A stretch of 64,000 nt of DNA from Phymatolithon calcareum (Eukaryota; Rhodophyta; Florideophyceae; Hapalidiales). Shown here in pieces: positions 9,354 to 21,339 of the stretch (positions are counted from its first letter, which is position 1; each line of letters begins with the position of its first letter). The notes below the pieces were generated by a model. That model was not told the origin of the DNA and did no database searches. It worked only from the letters and a program-made list of their open reading frames with translations. A program made the translations under genes and the position numbers. Location: the NCBI GenBank assembly GCA_977006965.1, contig OZ345366.1, forward strand, positions 2,480,001 through 2,544,000, read 5' to 3'.

Positions 9354-12300
9354 GAGGGGCTGAGCTGGCAGGTGACGTGGTTGGCAGTTTTGAGAGCGTG
9401 GTTCGCGCGCGGGGTGCAGTTTTGATGGGCTTTTGTTTGGTTGAGGTGCCGCGCGGATGTGGCGGTTTTTGCAGAGGTTGCGGACTTGCAGTAAGATTTG
9501 TGGTGCGTGACAACAAGAGTAAACATTGGCCTTTGTACATTTATAACTACAGTATGTAATCGATGGTTTTGCTATTCGTTCCGCTCAATTCGACTTTCAC
9601 ATCACGTTTTGTTTTTATACTAATACAGAAGCCCAAGCTTTTAGGTTCGCCGTAATGTATTTGTGCGGATTCGTCTAGGGTTCAGCCCAACTTGTAATGA
9701 TGCCACTGACTGTCCCGGGTCTGGTTACCCACCCGGCCGTAGTGCGATATAGCCATAGTCCTATACACCTAGCTCGTTATGCTTTCCTATTCTTAAATCA
9801 CATACATGATTTTCGACACGGTGTCTGCCAGGGTCGTCCTAGCGGCCTTTTCGCTAATAGTCGAATTGCGCATCAAACAATTGCTGTTTCGTTGATTTTG
9901 ACTATTAGGTGTTCCTCAACGCTCGCACTCACTGATCTAACGTTCACGGCGTTCTCGACGCACAGTGATGACTCAGCTTCGCAACGACATTGAATCGATC
10001 TACCACTTCCAGCTACGTCTGGTCACAACACAGTTCTGGAATTGAGGCGATTTCTTAATATTGCATTTGTTCATATACGCTGTGCATGTCCTTCGTCCAG
10101 ATCCACCGTACCCACATCTACATCCTCTATTACTCCACACGCCGCACGAAGAATAAGCAATTCAGACACGTTGGGAACCCATTTGTTTCAGAAGCACGGC
10201 ATCTGGGGATATTAAATATTTTGCTCATCGATTCATTTGCAGAGTAGCGGGACATGTTTTCTTACCGCAACTTCTACAAATTCAGTATCTTCTCGATACC
10301 TCCCAGGCAGAGCTCTTCTGATCCTGATGCGCTCTAATTCGATTTCCTTGTTGATTCACACACTTCCGAGAGCATAATATGCGCATATTATTCGGTACAG
10401 GCGCGTGCTCTTCGACGTTGGCAAAATTACACATTTATCACTTTTCATGGGTAGAATGACAGAAGAGCGGAGCGCATTTCTATTCCAAATGTACGGACGC
10501 CTTCTAAACTTAAGCGCGGCGAACGCAAATTTGAAACAGAAAGCTCTTCGCCCTTCCGTTGCTCTTTTCAAACATATGCATACTTCCCACTACGTAAAAC
10601 TCGGTTTCAACGTACTGCAGGTTTCCGAGAAAAACAGCATTCAGACTTTGACCTTCCTAATGCCATCTTCTCTCCTTTTCTTGCCTTGGGCAGTAAACGT
10701 TCGCCTCCTTACGAGCAAAGCAACTGCACGTTCTGCAACCGCTGAGGCGATAGGAAGATGATGGCTTTCAGCCATTGAACACCCCCGAGGATTTGCATTT
10801 GCAATCCCGGTTCCGTACGCCTTGCAACTCCTGGTAATGACTGCAAATCCTCAATGATTGTCCGGCCAGAATCTAACACAACCACGACGACAACTGCTGC
10901 GTTGGGACCCTCAGATCACATCCAATCCTATTCTTTTTTGCCTCTTGTTGCCCTGAACGACATGTGCGTCGTACAGACCCAGCCTTCCACGCACGGAAAT
11001 TTCAAGAATTTGCATATGGCCGGGATCGTTTTGCACGCAACAACGCCAACAAATCCGTTTAAAGAATCTTCTTCCAGACTTCTCGACTTCCAATGAACGC
11101 TGCTGGCGGCAAAAGGAGTTATTAGCTGTTGCAGAACAGCTTTAGGCGCTCACCTCCCGTGTGAGCAATCTCCGCAATAAAGAGAGAGACAAAGAAAGAA
11201 AGAAAGAAAGAAGAGGAGTTATGGCTCGGCCCGCTCACTGTCAATGAGGGAAAGAAGGTGGGAAAGGAATGCTGTGCTTGGCTAGCGGCGCCGATTGTAG
11301 ACACGAAGCCCCAGTAGAAAGGGATGCTGAAGCCTAATTTGCTAGGTTGAGCGCGGGCAATGGCTCCACGACTTAGGAGCGCTATTCAACAGGTCGGCGC
11401 ATGATTCGGCGCGAAGACGCTGTCGCACTTGAACCTTCAAAAAAGCAAAGTATGGCCTTTGCCAGACACAGGGACTCAGTGAAAACTGAGCCCGTCTATG
11501 ATACAGAAGCACGGGAAATCTGTGTTGAAACATGATTCAACAATTTCGATTGGTTTTTGGCAGCAATGAGTATCGATGCTCAAGTATCAAGTGCATAGTT
11601 GATTATCAATCGAAAGTACAAAAAGAGCTCTTTTTGTGCTTTCTGAGAATATCAGAGCTTTCCAAAAGTATCATGATACTGTATTGACAACCAGATGCCT
11701 TTTCTGGACGACATGATGACGTTTATGGGAAGGCTTGTTGCGAAGGCTGATTTGGAACACGCTCAAAAGATGGTGCTCGCTTCAGCTCAAAACGTAATTA
11801 TACACTTCGTCTCCACTCAAAGACTCATTATCGGCGCATATGCTACAAAATATAAAATTTTTATATTTTTCCGTTTTGTCTCTCGCTCAGGGTGCTGTTT
11901 ACAATACTGTATCTCCGACTTCTCTTTCGACTCGCGAATAGCAAGGTTTTTATTCCCCTTCCAGATGTCTTAATTCCAAGACCTCGACTAATTTCCCATT
12001 TTTCAGCTGACGTGTCACTCACTAGATGTTGCGGTGTGGGTTCTGACCACTTTTTTATGATATCTAATAAGCCAGAAAGTCTAACGCCTGTCTAACCTGT
12101 GTTTCAAATGGGTTTGCCCTTGGAGAGCTCTCAGACTCCTTGCTGGAGCATTCCAAGTCCACTTCGTAACTATCGCTGAGCTGGGTTCAGTCAAAACCGT
12201 CCAACAGTTTATAGAAGTATCGGAAGTTCCACTTCAGCTTGATGCATGCAGTTTGAAGAATAGTCCGGATTTATTGCAATAAATCCGATTTCATTTTGGT

Positions 12301-14566
12301 TCTCTTGATTGTGCCGGTCGTGTGTTCATATCAGTGAAAGGTGGGGAAGTGTTAACGTGGATCAAGCGAAATGCGATGTAGCAGAAGCGAGTGGAAGCGG
12401 GTATGCATGATACGAATGATCAGGGCGAGACACGGCCCCTTACTACAAGACTCTGGTTTCAGCGGTGAACGCATGTCGCCGTTTGCACCAGTGCAGATTT
12501 GGCGATCACTAATTCTTGAAGGGCCTCACCGTTGCTGGAGAAGCTCTTGTTCACAGGTAGTTGTGATACACTGCAACTGCAATGGCACAATATCCGCAAC
12601 GTCAGTATTCAAAATTAAACGTAATTTTTTCCGAAAGGGATTTTAGTGCCTTCTGCTCGTACTTCTTCAGAAAGCGGTGTAAAATTGCGATGGATATGAG
12701 CTAAGGAGCACCGATCTGTACGCCTTATCAAGCAGAGGCATGCACACGTGCGATGGGTTCCTTCCCGAAACAACTTTCTCGTCGTTAATTTGCAGTGCTA
12801 GGACTGTACTGCGTCTTGCTGTGGTGCCGACAACTGGAATGTAGGAGAAGAGAGCTCTCGCAGCCGCGCTATCGAGGAGTACTGCTTCTGCGACTTCCAC
12901 CCGACGAAATGAGAGTACATTGAATGCTTGCGGAAATGAACGACGATTCGATTGTCTATAGCATCTGACAGCTGCGGTCAATATGCTTCACTTTTCCGTG
13001 CCCCAGAAGGCGAAGGAGAATAATCGATGCAGGCAATGGCTTGTAGGTGTTTAGTGGACACTGAACACTTTCCGCAGTGAAGCGATTTTGTAGAACGCAC
13101 GATCGAGCTGAGACTGTGCACTGCATCTAAAGATAAGTTCCACACAAGGTTTACCTGGTCGGAACTGCAGGACGATTTGAACCGTTGGAAAACAATTCAC
13201 AAAATGTTGCGATACATATCCCTTCTACCGTAGATCGTAGGTCAAGAAATATCACTGGCCGGGAGCGCACACCTTCTGGCCTCGTGGTCCCTGTAAAAAT
13301 AACATATTTCGACGACAGCTAGCTATCCTGTACTTCTCACATGCTATCATAAGGTGAGCGATAGAGGCTTGCGTGCTCTTCCAGTGATATTGACTGCCCT
13401 TTCTTTGAAATACTAATGACCGACCGTAGATTCTGAACGGAAGTTCCACTTCAGTTCACGCAAAAGATTGAAATTCTTCCAGTACACAATGCGGCGCCGG
13501 CGACGGATACACTTATCACAACGAAATCTTGAACAAATTGTCGTAGGGGCTCAGCGCTCTCTGAAGATAAGAAAACTTACAGCAGATTGTTTTAAGTGCC
13601 TCGGGGAATGTTAGATCAGTTCCAAGCCTGTCCAGCGACGTCGAACGAAAGAAATTGGTGGCGAATCAGTTGTAAGTAAGCGGCAGCGCGAAAATTGCCC
13701 TAAGAGCGGCTTGGGCGGAGCACGACTGCAAGGAACGAAAGCGGCACATCGATAGAACAGTGTGGATATGCTATGAACAAAGTGAACAAGAAGCCGAAAA
13801 CGTGAGCGATGACTTGGGGAGAGTACAGAGAGGGGAAAACGAGATTTTTACCTCTGGTACCGCCAAGAGGTACACGATTTTGTAAAAAAGCCTGTAGATT
13901 ATCCAAGAGCTAAGCAGCAGGTCCGACGAGATTTGTGATCTTTTGATACCCTTCCGGTCGGATTGTAGTAAGGAGAGTTCGTCGTGGTGACTTACTTGCA
14001 AAGGACTTCAGTTACCATCCGTCCATGCATTTGTCACAGTCTGTCGCCCCAATAGCTATGCGTGATATATTTGGCTACAAGTGGGTCGGAAAATGCGCCA
14101 GTAAAGTTTCCGGGCTCCCAATCGGTCAGCATTGTTAATCGCCAGATGTGTTAGCTCGTATCTGTCATTAGCTAGCCGATTAATAAGCCAGCAAATCCCA
14201 GGCTAATAAGAATAAACTGGAATTCTATGAAAGAGAAAGATCAGACTCAAGGAATTGGGGCTACCCATCGACCTTCGCTACAGAGCAGCTGTGAGCTTGG
14301 CATGTATCTTTGAGAGCTTTGAGAATTTGTCCATAAAACTACGTTGACCAAGAATTCCTCAAATGCCAACAGTTTGTGTTTTATTTACTTTTTAAAAATA
14401 ACCTGGGCTCAAAAAGTGCACAATCACTCTTCCGGCCGTTGGAGAACACAAATTTCTTATTTTTCGCTGCTGGCTGGAACGGATCAGTACATTTCAAATC
14501 AAGTAACAGAATCTGACAGACTAATGCTTTTCGCTAGTTTGGTACATGGATTGAGGAAGATGATGC
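9354..14566. other. Gene-poor 5.2-kb stretch
   Basis: The first 200 bp are probably the GC-rich 3' flank of the thioredoxin gene. The longest frames (10405-10761, 12667-12981, 11695-11973) have no recognisable motif and ordinary noncoding composition. A short GA/AAAG microsatellite is at 11179-11216. I found no intron-exon pattern, RNA gene or internal repeat match. Confidence 0.45.
11179..11216. repeat. Purine microsatellite
   Basis: Simple run of GA and AAAG units (aaagaaagaaagaaag), about 38 bp. Confidence 0.8.
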
Positions 14567-15586
14567 CTAGAAATTTCTTCCCATCCAAGCATTCCTCATG
14601 GTTGTAGACTGGACGGGCCTGAAATGGACTTTCGGCTTCCTGGGCTTAGACCAGTAGTCATGGCAGAACTCGTTGCACTCGTGATGCGCAAAGAAATTAG
14701 AAATACCGTGCTTCCCCATGTCGGTAAGGCCATATGATTCCGATCTCGAGCAAACTACAGGGTCCGTAAGGACGGCACCCTGGGCGTAGAATCCTCCTTG
14801 CAGGTCGCATAACAGCATTTCTTCATCCGTGATATAATAACTAAAGTGAGACAGCGCCTGTTTTCAAATGAAAGCAATCAAGTCAGATAATGTTGACGTA
14901 TGCTTACGGAGGGTGTTAGTGATATAGATCAGCGTACCTGCATGACGCGTCCCCACGCTACAGAGCTGTTATTCCATCCAGTATTGGAGTTCCCTGCATA
15001 GATTCAAAAGCGAAAGTGATGTTCCGGCACAAAGAGGTCGTGTTAGCTTCCAACAAAAATAGGTGCGTCGGCCGATCTTTTTGTGCAAGACAGAGGACTA
15101 CGTACATTTGCCGAAGCCTTCAATGTAAGGCTCAATTAGAATCTTCTTCCCCGCATGGTACCCGCCCTCATCCCCAAATTCCCAAACTTCCGGAACATTT
15201 AGCCTGATTTTCTGATCAACAACGCCGGCAACGTTGAACTTGGCGATGATATCAAGTGCTTTATGAGCAGCCTTAATGTCGTACTTGAAGGAACTGTTGC
15301 TCGCTACGTGACCGGTCTTGAGCCACTTGACGACACACGCCTGATTCTTGCGATGTCCCGAAGTATATATGCCACGGGCTACGTAGCGCATGGCACCTTC
15401 CGCAAACGGATGCTCAAGTTCATTTTCGCTGTGGGAAAGAGAAGCAATAGCGTTAGATGCCGTATGCGGGGAGAAGACCGTGCTTTAGCAAATGAATTTG
15501 GCAGTTGGCCCGAGCAAGAGCACGTACAGAAGATGAGCACCACCGGCGTTGTTTCTACGGGCAGTTTCGGAGCGGACGGGCGACAT
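14567..15586 (-). CDS. Alpha-kinase (atypical eEF2K/MHCK-type kinase), 4 exons, 242 aa
   Basis: Exons on the minus strand: 15528-15586, 15106-15428, 14938-14993, 14567-14857. The introns (99, 112, 80 bp) all start GTACG, end CAG, and have phases that keep one frame, giving 242 codons. Family motifs in order: EGAMRYVARGIY at 30-41; CVVKWLK with the ATP-binding Lys54; IEPYIEGFGKWNSNTGW at 118-134, which spans the 15106/14993 splice; FSYY and LLCDLQGG with Asp164; LTDPVV with Asp178; GKHGISNFFAHHECNEFC at 194-211, the zinc-binding end with conserved His and Cys. These Ser/Thr kinases are unrelated to conventional kinases in sequence; eEF2 kinase and myosin heavy chain kinase are examples. This protein is little more than the catalytic domain, so nothing shows its substrate. 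Further upstream exons cannot be excluded. Confidence 0.9.
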
Positions 15587-15678
15587 TGTTTGAGCACGGT
15601 TAGTCTATGTGGGAACAGGAAGAATGTGGGCGAAGAGCGCGGACTTGATTTTGTAAGTTGGGAGAGCACCAGATGCGC

Positions 15679-15684
15679 TTTATA
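15679..15684 (-). promoter_or_regulatory. TATA box candidate of the alpha-kinase gene
   Basis: TATAAA on the minus strand in the context ctataaagc, about 93 bp upstream of the alpha-kinase ATG. Position fits a eukaryotic core promoter with a short leader. Sequence evidence only. Confidence 0.4.
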
Positions 15685-15699
15685 GTGAGTTGAAATGTT

Positions 15700-17654
15700 T
15701 TTTGCTGCATGATGGACTGTACACACTAGAAATCGCTCATATATTTAGAACATGCTATAGCTGCATGCACTGTCGGAGGATTTGATTTTCTTTCGAACGT
15801 GCTTGATACACGTTCTTAACCTGCATGATGCAGGTGTACCATGAGGTGCGAAATGGGCAACACGACCTCGGTTTGTCATGTCAGATGACATTCTCGTTCG
15901 GACGATGAGCGCTAGCGCTGTATATGACACGAAGTCAAGCTGAAATTTAATGTTTATGGGACAAGTTGACGACATAAACGTTCAGTTTTCCAAGCAAGTC
16001 CGAGCCCTCATGGACAAAAAAAGAATGAATTATCCGGGATACATACATGTGGCGAGGAGTATAGATCTCGTGCGTGCGTAAGCACGCGTCTTGTTATTCT
16101 AATCAAGTCTGATTTCGTTGGCAATCCGTGGCAGCTGCTGTGAAAATAGGTCTTGGAATGGGTACCATTATGATGAGTGGCACGTTGGACCTTCAAACGC
16201 GAGCTGTACAGTGTACACCATACTGTAATTGAGTTCATACTGTACCTCCCTGTGCTGACCCGTGTTAAAACTTCTGTCCACCTTCGTGAATTACGACGCG
16301 CGGCTGAGAATTCTAAAATTCAAAAGAAGAGTGAAGACTGCAAATTTAGGCAGGGATACCTTGCTCACTCTTGGCAACCGAAATCGTCTACCTTTACCGA
16401 CATTTACAAGTTTTGACCTGCTCCGTTTGCCTCCTGGCGGAGATCGATCCAAATCTTGGAGCTTCGTTACGTGCCTTTGGCACCGAAGATAAGATTTATA
16501 GTGTTTTTGATACGTACTGAAGATAATCCGTGCAGCCGGGCAAGATTGCATATTGCGAAAATGTAAGCTTTAATTTGCAGGCAGAAGCAAAATAAGAAAA
16601 ATAAAGCTGCGCAATTCTGTCTCGTGATGAAGGAAAGGCCGTGACAGTTCGTATGGGTTTTTCAGATGTTGCGCATTAAGACCTACTGACAGTGTGCCTT
16701 GAGTGCTACTGAAATTTGACTCTGAGAAATACGGATTCTGGCAACAAGGCTCGCACAGTGTGTTGTCATGATGCGCGCAACTCATGTCATGTCAGCGATA
16801 TCGATTGAACAAGAACAGGACCGCATTCGCTGTTGTCCCCGACGGCATATGCCACGTAGGCTCTCAAAGCTACACTTCCGATGTTTTCGCAGCTTAATTA
16901 TTTGGCAGAACAGCCGCCAATTACAATCAATCCTGGCTGAAAATTGCGTGCTGTGTGCAGCCTCACCAGGAAGACGATATCTGGCAGTTGCTGCTCATTT
17001 TTGTTTTCAAGATTCGCTATGCACAGGACGACGAGTCGTTTACTACATTTTCTATACGTGGAAGACAGGAACTATCAAGCAAGCTCCACTTATATGGTGC
17101 CTGTTTTTCAGAAATTACTTACGGAGCTCTAGAAGATAGACGTGCTGGATCGAAAAGGACACCCCAAAGTAAAAGTGTCACTACTTTCATACTCGCAGTA
17201 ATTGGGGCATGCTTGCCTGGACGCCACTGCTGTCACGTCCTAGTGTTTATTGTGCTTGAGTATAGTGTCCTCAACTGTACAGTACAGGTAAAGAATTGAC
17301 TATTTGTGTGGTTTGGCGTTGAGACGGGAGTGCTAATGCGCATCAGAGGCGTCCTGAGAAATAGTTGAGGACACAGGACGTCTCCATACTAGACACGAGA
17401 CAATCCAAGTTTCGGTAGTCCTTTATTCTGAACCGCACTTTGTCAACTATTTTATGTCATGCGAATAACCCCTCTCGAAAAGGGAGCGGTTGGTGCGTGT
17501 GGCTCCGGGCGATGCTGCGAATAGCGTCAAAGCTTGTGTTTGATCACCTGAAAATCAAAAGTCCAGGTGCAACATGGGGCCGCAACTTGACATGAGGCAA
17601 GAATACATTGCAAGAAGCGGCACATAAGAACAGTGGGAAGCTCGGACCATGCAA
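15700..17654. other. Unassigned sequence
   Basis: Several overlapping frames around 16.8-17.3 kb (up to 123 codons) lack any recognisable motif and overlap each other in different frames; no repeat match was seen. Confidence 0.4.
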
Positions 17655-17795
17655 CTGCCAGCGCAGCTTCCCTGAGTATTGCGGCACACCACTCAGGGCG
17701 GAATCCATGTACTAAAAAACTACCAGAAGGTGATAGTCTTCTCCAATGGGGGAGGCCGGAGCACAGCTCTTGCCATTACAAAAAACCCTTCGATG
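17655..17795 (+). repeat. Dispersed repeat D
   Basis: Close match to 49120-49239 on the same strand and to 57205-57345 on the other: a block that reads gcggcacaccactcagggcg and ends gctcttgccatt plus an A-run. At 48.8-49.2 kb the same block joins a LINE 3' end with a GAA tail, so it is probably a piece of that LINE. Confidence 0.6.
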
Positions 17796-18229
17796 ACACT
17801 TATCTCTGACGCAAAAAGAGGACCTCGAAAGCGGAAAATACTTCAGTGCTTTGTGCCGCGCGGACCTCACTAATGTAACTCAAGGGGAAGAAATGTTCTG
17901 ACTCAATTTTTCCAGCGTAAAACACGGGTAGGGCTTCATCAAATGCGTCCCATGTGCACTCAATTTTGTGTCCTGGTTCACCTTTTGAATGTACCCTTTT
18001 CGAAGAACACCCTTTGTCTAAGCAGCAAGGCCAGAGACGGTGCGGAGGTATGGAGATCTTCTCAGATTTGCCCACCTCAATCCTGTCATCACCTACCTCT
18101 TGAGATCATACACTGCGTGCAGACCATCGATGATGGCATACACGCCTCTACAAAACAACTACCGCCGGTGCCCCGCATGAATCGATACCCATTTGTTTGT
18201 CGCGGCGACACATCCGGCGGCAGCGGGAA

Positions 18230-18870
18230 AGCGACCACGCGCGATGACATCCGGGCGTTGATCGACATCGCTAATGACTGTCTTGGAGCCGCAACCAGTG
18301 GCAGTCGAGGAGCGGCGCCGCGCGAAGGATCCCGTGCCGAGCCTGGTCGTTCGACACCGTCTCGAGCCGCAACTAGCGGCATTCGAGAAGCCGCCACGCG
18401 CTAAGACGCTCTCGCGACAATCTAGGTCGCCCGACAGCGCCTGGGCGCCACAAACGGTGGCCGCCTGGAAGAACCCTTACGCGCGTGACGACCGGGCCAA
18501 GGACGCTTTCTGGACGCTTTCCATGCGACCCTCTCATCAGGTTGCGCCACGCGGCGCCGGGCCGCGACAGGCCGAGACTCTGTGCGTCACATTCACAGGC
18601 GCGTACATCCGGCGGCGGTTGAAAACACAGCTGCACGCAGCGCAAAGTCGAAAGCTTGCGCGACAGTCTCACCGGCGCGCACAGCCGCCAGCAACTGCTC
18701 CAGAGTCCGAGCCTCGCCGATCGAAATCTCTATATCGAGCAGGACGCCGAAGAAATCTTGATTTCCAGCACACGCATCGCAAGCTTGCAGACGCGTTCAC
18801 ACGGAGGCACGCACTTCGGAACGTGCCTGAACCGAGACGTGAACCGCGCGTAAGGCAGCGAACAGCGTGA
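18230..18870 (-). repeat. GC-rich block with degenerate 27-residue repeats on the minus strand
   Basis: A GC-rich island in otherwise balanced DNA. Read on the minus strand, roughly 80-bp units recur with a shared core (ARGRFPAAAGC, ARGGFSNAASC, FSTAAGC), separated by stops and frame changes. A 198-codon plus-strand frame (18274-18870) also crosses it but has no family motif. It may be a decayed repeat-protein gene or a GC-rich minisatellite; I cannot choose between them. Confidence 0.35.
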
Positions 18871-19825
18871 GGGGCTTTTTGGTACACCGGGTGTCCGTTT
18901 CCCACAAGGACTCTTGCGATATCTGATTTCTTGGCGGAGGCTAGACAGGTGAGCTTTTCGAGCTGGCAGCACGCGTTTTTTTGTTGACCACCCACCCACC
19001 CTGCATAGTCTTTTGTAGTAGTAGTGAAGCTATCGCACGGCTACAACTACGGCAATCCGGTTCTCTGGCAAGCGGTGCTTGTCCGGGAGGAGGTTCCTAA
19101 GAGTTACTGGACGGTGTCCGGGAACTCTAGTAAGGAGAAGCGCGACACTGCTCGCCTTCTCTGGGCAGCTAGACCGTTGGACGCCGTGAAAGCAAAGTTA
19201 CCAAAATTTCGGTTTTATGTTTCAAATAAAACCGCATATCTTTCTAAAGTCTGTCAAGGCAGGCAGTCTCCAAGCCTACCCCGCTATCACAAAATATATT
19301 GAAAAGCGAACTGGCGAAAACAATCGCTTGAATAATTGCGAAGGCCGCAGCTGAGCTTCCTCGAACGAGAATAATAGATTTTAGTCTGCTGCCACACGTC
19401 TGGGAAGATTGTGTGCGACCACGAGGAAGCGCCAGTATCAAAATGCTACAGCCAGAGTGGAGAAGTGGGGAAGTAAGTGAGGTAACTAGGGTGACCGAAA
19501 TAATGATGGACCAAACGAAAAAAGGCTAAGCTTTAAAGCCAAGGTAAATGTAGAAAAGACGGTTCTATCTAGCCTCCAGTTGGGTAGCCAGCCACCTTCA
19601 GAACTAACAATTTGAGCCCGCTATGATATGAATCGCTCTCGCTGCCTTTTCGAGCGATGCGTTCTGATATCAATCCACACTGCAGGACCATCTGAACATC
19701 TCGTGCCAGTCGCGTACGGCTACACAGTTGTTTATCCATCACCTTGCAGCAAATTGCTGCTCGACTGTTGAGTCCTTCACTGCGGACACGACGCTATCAT
19801 ATGATCCAGAGCGCAAGATGTTTTT
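18871..19825. other. Unassigned sequence
   Basis: A 92-codon frame at 19024-19302 has no recognisable motif. Around 19570-19605 a short match (cctccagttgggtag) to the duplicated flanks at 39.0 and 47.8 kb suggests a small repeat fragment. Confidence 0.35.
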
Positions 19826-19930
19826 TTATTGCAATTTTTTTAAAGCCCCGCAGTCATACGAATATACGGGCAGGGCTTCCTCAGGTGCTGCCCTCGCTAG
19901 GGCGGCTCTACTCTTATGTCTGGCATTATA
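19826..19930 (-). repeat. Dispersed repeat B, diverged copy
   Basis: On the minus strand it reads gaggaagccctgcccgtat and ends ggggctttaaa plus an AATAAAAAAA-type tail, like the 3' end at 1567-1697 and 39640-39766 but clearly diverged. Confidence 0.5.
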
Positions 19931-20371
19931 TCTGAGACTCTAGAGAGCGCAAGATGTGCCCGAGTGGTTTCACAGAAATAGTGGAACATCCGATTCTCCG
20001 CTGCTCTTGTCGCCCTGTCCCTCGACGGGCAATGGGTAGGAAGAGAGTTCGAAAAGCTGTATCAGAACTAGAATGATATTCAAATCCTTCAGCACTGCTC
20101 GAGCAATATTAACGCTAATTTAACTCATTACTTGGTGATGCATTTGACCAACAGAATACCACGAAAGTGCCATTAAGAAATTTCTCAGCCAAAGAAATAG
20201 CGGCTGTTGGAACTCTCAACAGTATCGTGACAAGGCGTACATGCACCACTACAGAAGAGAATGCCTTAGATTGAGCAACTGACATGATACTATGCCATTC
20301 TGATTACGGCAAATGAAAAAATTTCGGCTAGTAGAATACAGTGTATCCTTCACTAAGCGTGTACTAAGAAG

Positions 20372-20890
20372 AAGAAAGATAGATTTTTATTTAAAAGTTA
20401 CCAACGCATCCGCTGACGCTTGGGGCAACTTTCCCAGTGCCAAGACAAAGCATTGGAAAAAATAATTGCTATTGTAATTATTTAAATTATTGTTCCAATA
20501 ATTTATTCCTGAGTCTCGCATATTTATTGTATTTATTGAGATCGTCGTGGTTGCGACAATTATTGTATCGGACTCCTCATTTTTTCGATCCGGTTATTCT
20601 ATCGCGACAGAAAGTAGCAAGAAGGATCCAATAATTCGGGGAATAACCAGTTATTTATACCTCGCTGAACTTGAATACAATAATTTATTGCTTCTGCGTT
20701 CAACAATAAATTATTTATTCTCGACACTTTTCGAGAAAAGAATAAAAATAAATAAATAATTCCAATGCTTTGTGCCAAGAGGTTTTGGCTGGATTCTTTC
20801 TATGGAGGAGTTCCTGTCCTTGTTGGTGTAACACGATTCAGTGGACTACAAAAACCCACCTCTGGTCTCCTCTAAGCGTGTACTAAGCGT
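20372..20890 (-). repeat. Dispersed repeat A (LINE 3' end), split by a MITE
   Basis: The outer parts (20372-20445 and 20773-20890) form a continuous copy of the repeat found at 48484-48668. On the minus strand it ends with an AAATAAAAATC stretch and a TTCTTCTT tail. A 327-bp element interrupts it. Confidence 0.7.
20446..20772. mobile_element. hAT-like MITE, 327 bp
   Basis: The termini are perfectly inverted over CAAAGCATTGGAA, and the weaker A/T-rich extension continues inward. The element is flanked by a perfect 8-bp duplication, tgccaaga (20438-20445 and 20773-20780). The uninterrupted relative at 48484-48668 carries one copy of that motif, so it documents the empty site. An 8-bp duplication and a CA-starting TIR are diagnostic of hAT transposons. 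The interior is A/T-rich and codes for nothing. Confidence 0.85.
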
Positions 20891-21204
20891 ATATTCAAAG
20901 CACGCTTGGAAAGGTGCCGACTTTCCTCAAGCTTGGAATCATGGTACCTTCGCAACAAATCCATTAAATTAATAGTGACTGACTCTCCCGCTCTCTGGCA
21001 AGGCAGTCGGAGCAATATTGTTGTCAGTTTCATGGAATTCACAACAGTATTCCCCCGAGTCAGATTAATCTCGACGATTTGAAAGTGGACTCCAATATTT
21101 GGAAGCTACGGCTTTGCGTACGGCATCCTACAACCCCACCAAATGCGCAACTCAGTTTGCTAATAAATTTTTCTTCCCCCCTTCGTTCATTCATTTTGCC
21201 TTTT

Positions 21205-21335
21205 CCCTTAATGAGGCTAGCAGCGATTCGAGGGTCGAAGTTTCTTCTATGCTATCCTGTCGTTCGCGAGTTTAACTGCGGTCTTCACGTCTTGTTCAGG
21301 TAGGTCACCAAAGAGTGATTCTAGCGATGATCTGA
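21205..21335 (+). repeat. Dispersed repeat C, short copy
   Basis: Matches 35277-35410 on the same strand (ggctagcagcgattcgaggg...), ending before the second half of the repeat. Confidence 0.6.
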
Positions 21336-21339
21336 CGCA

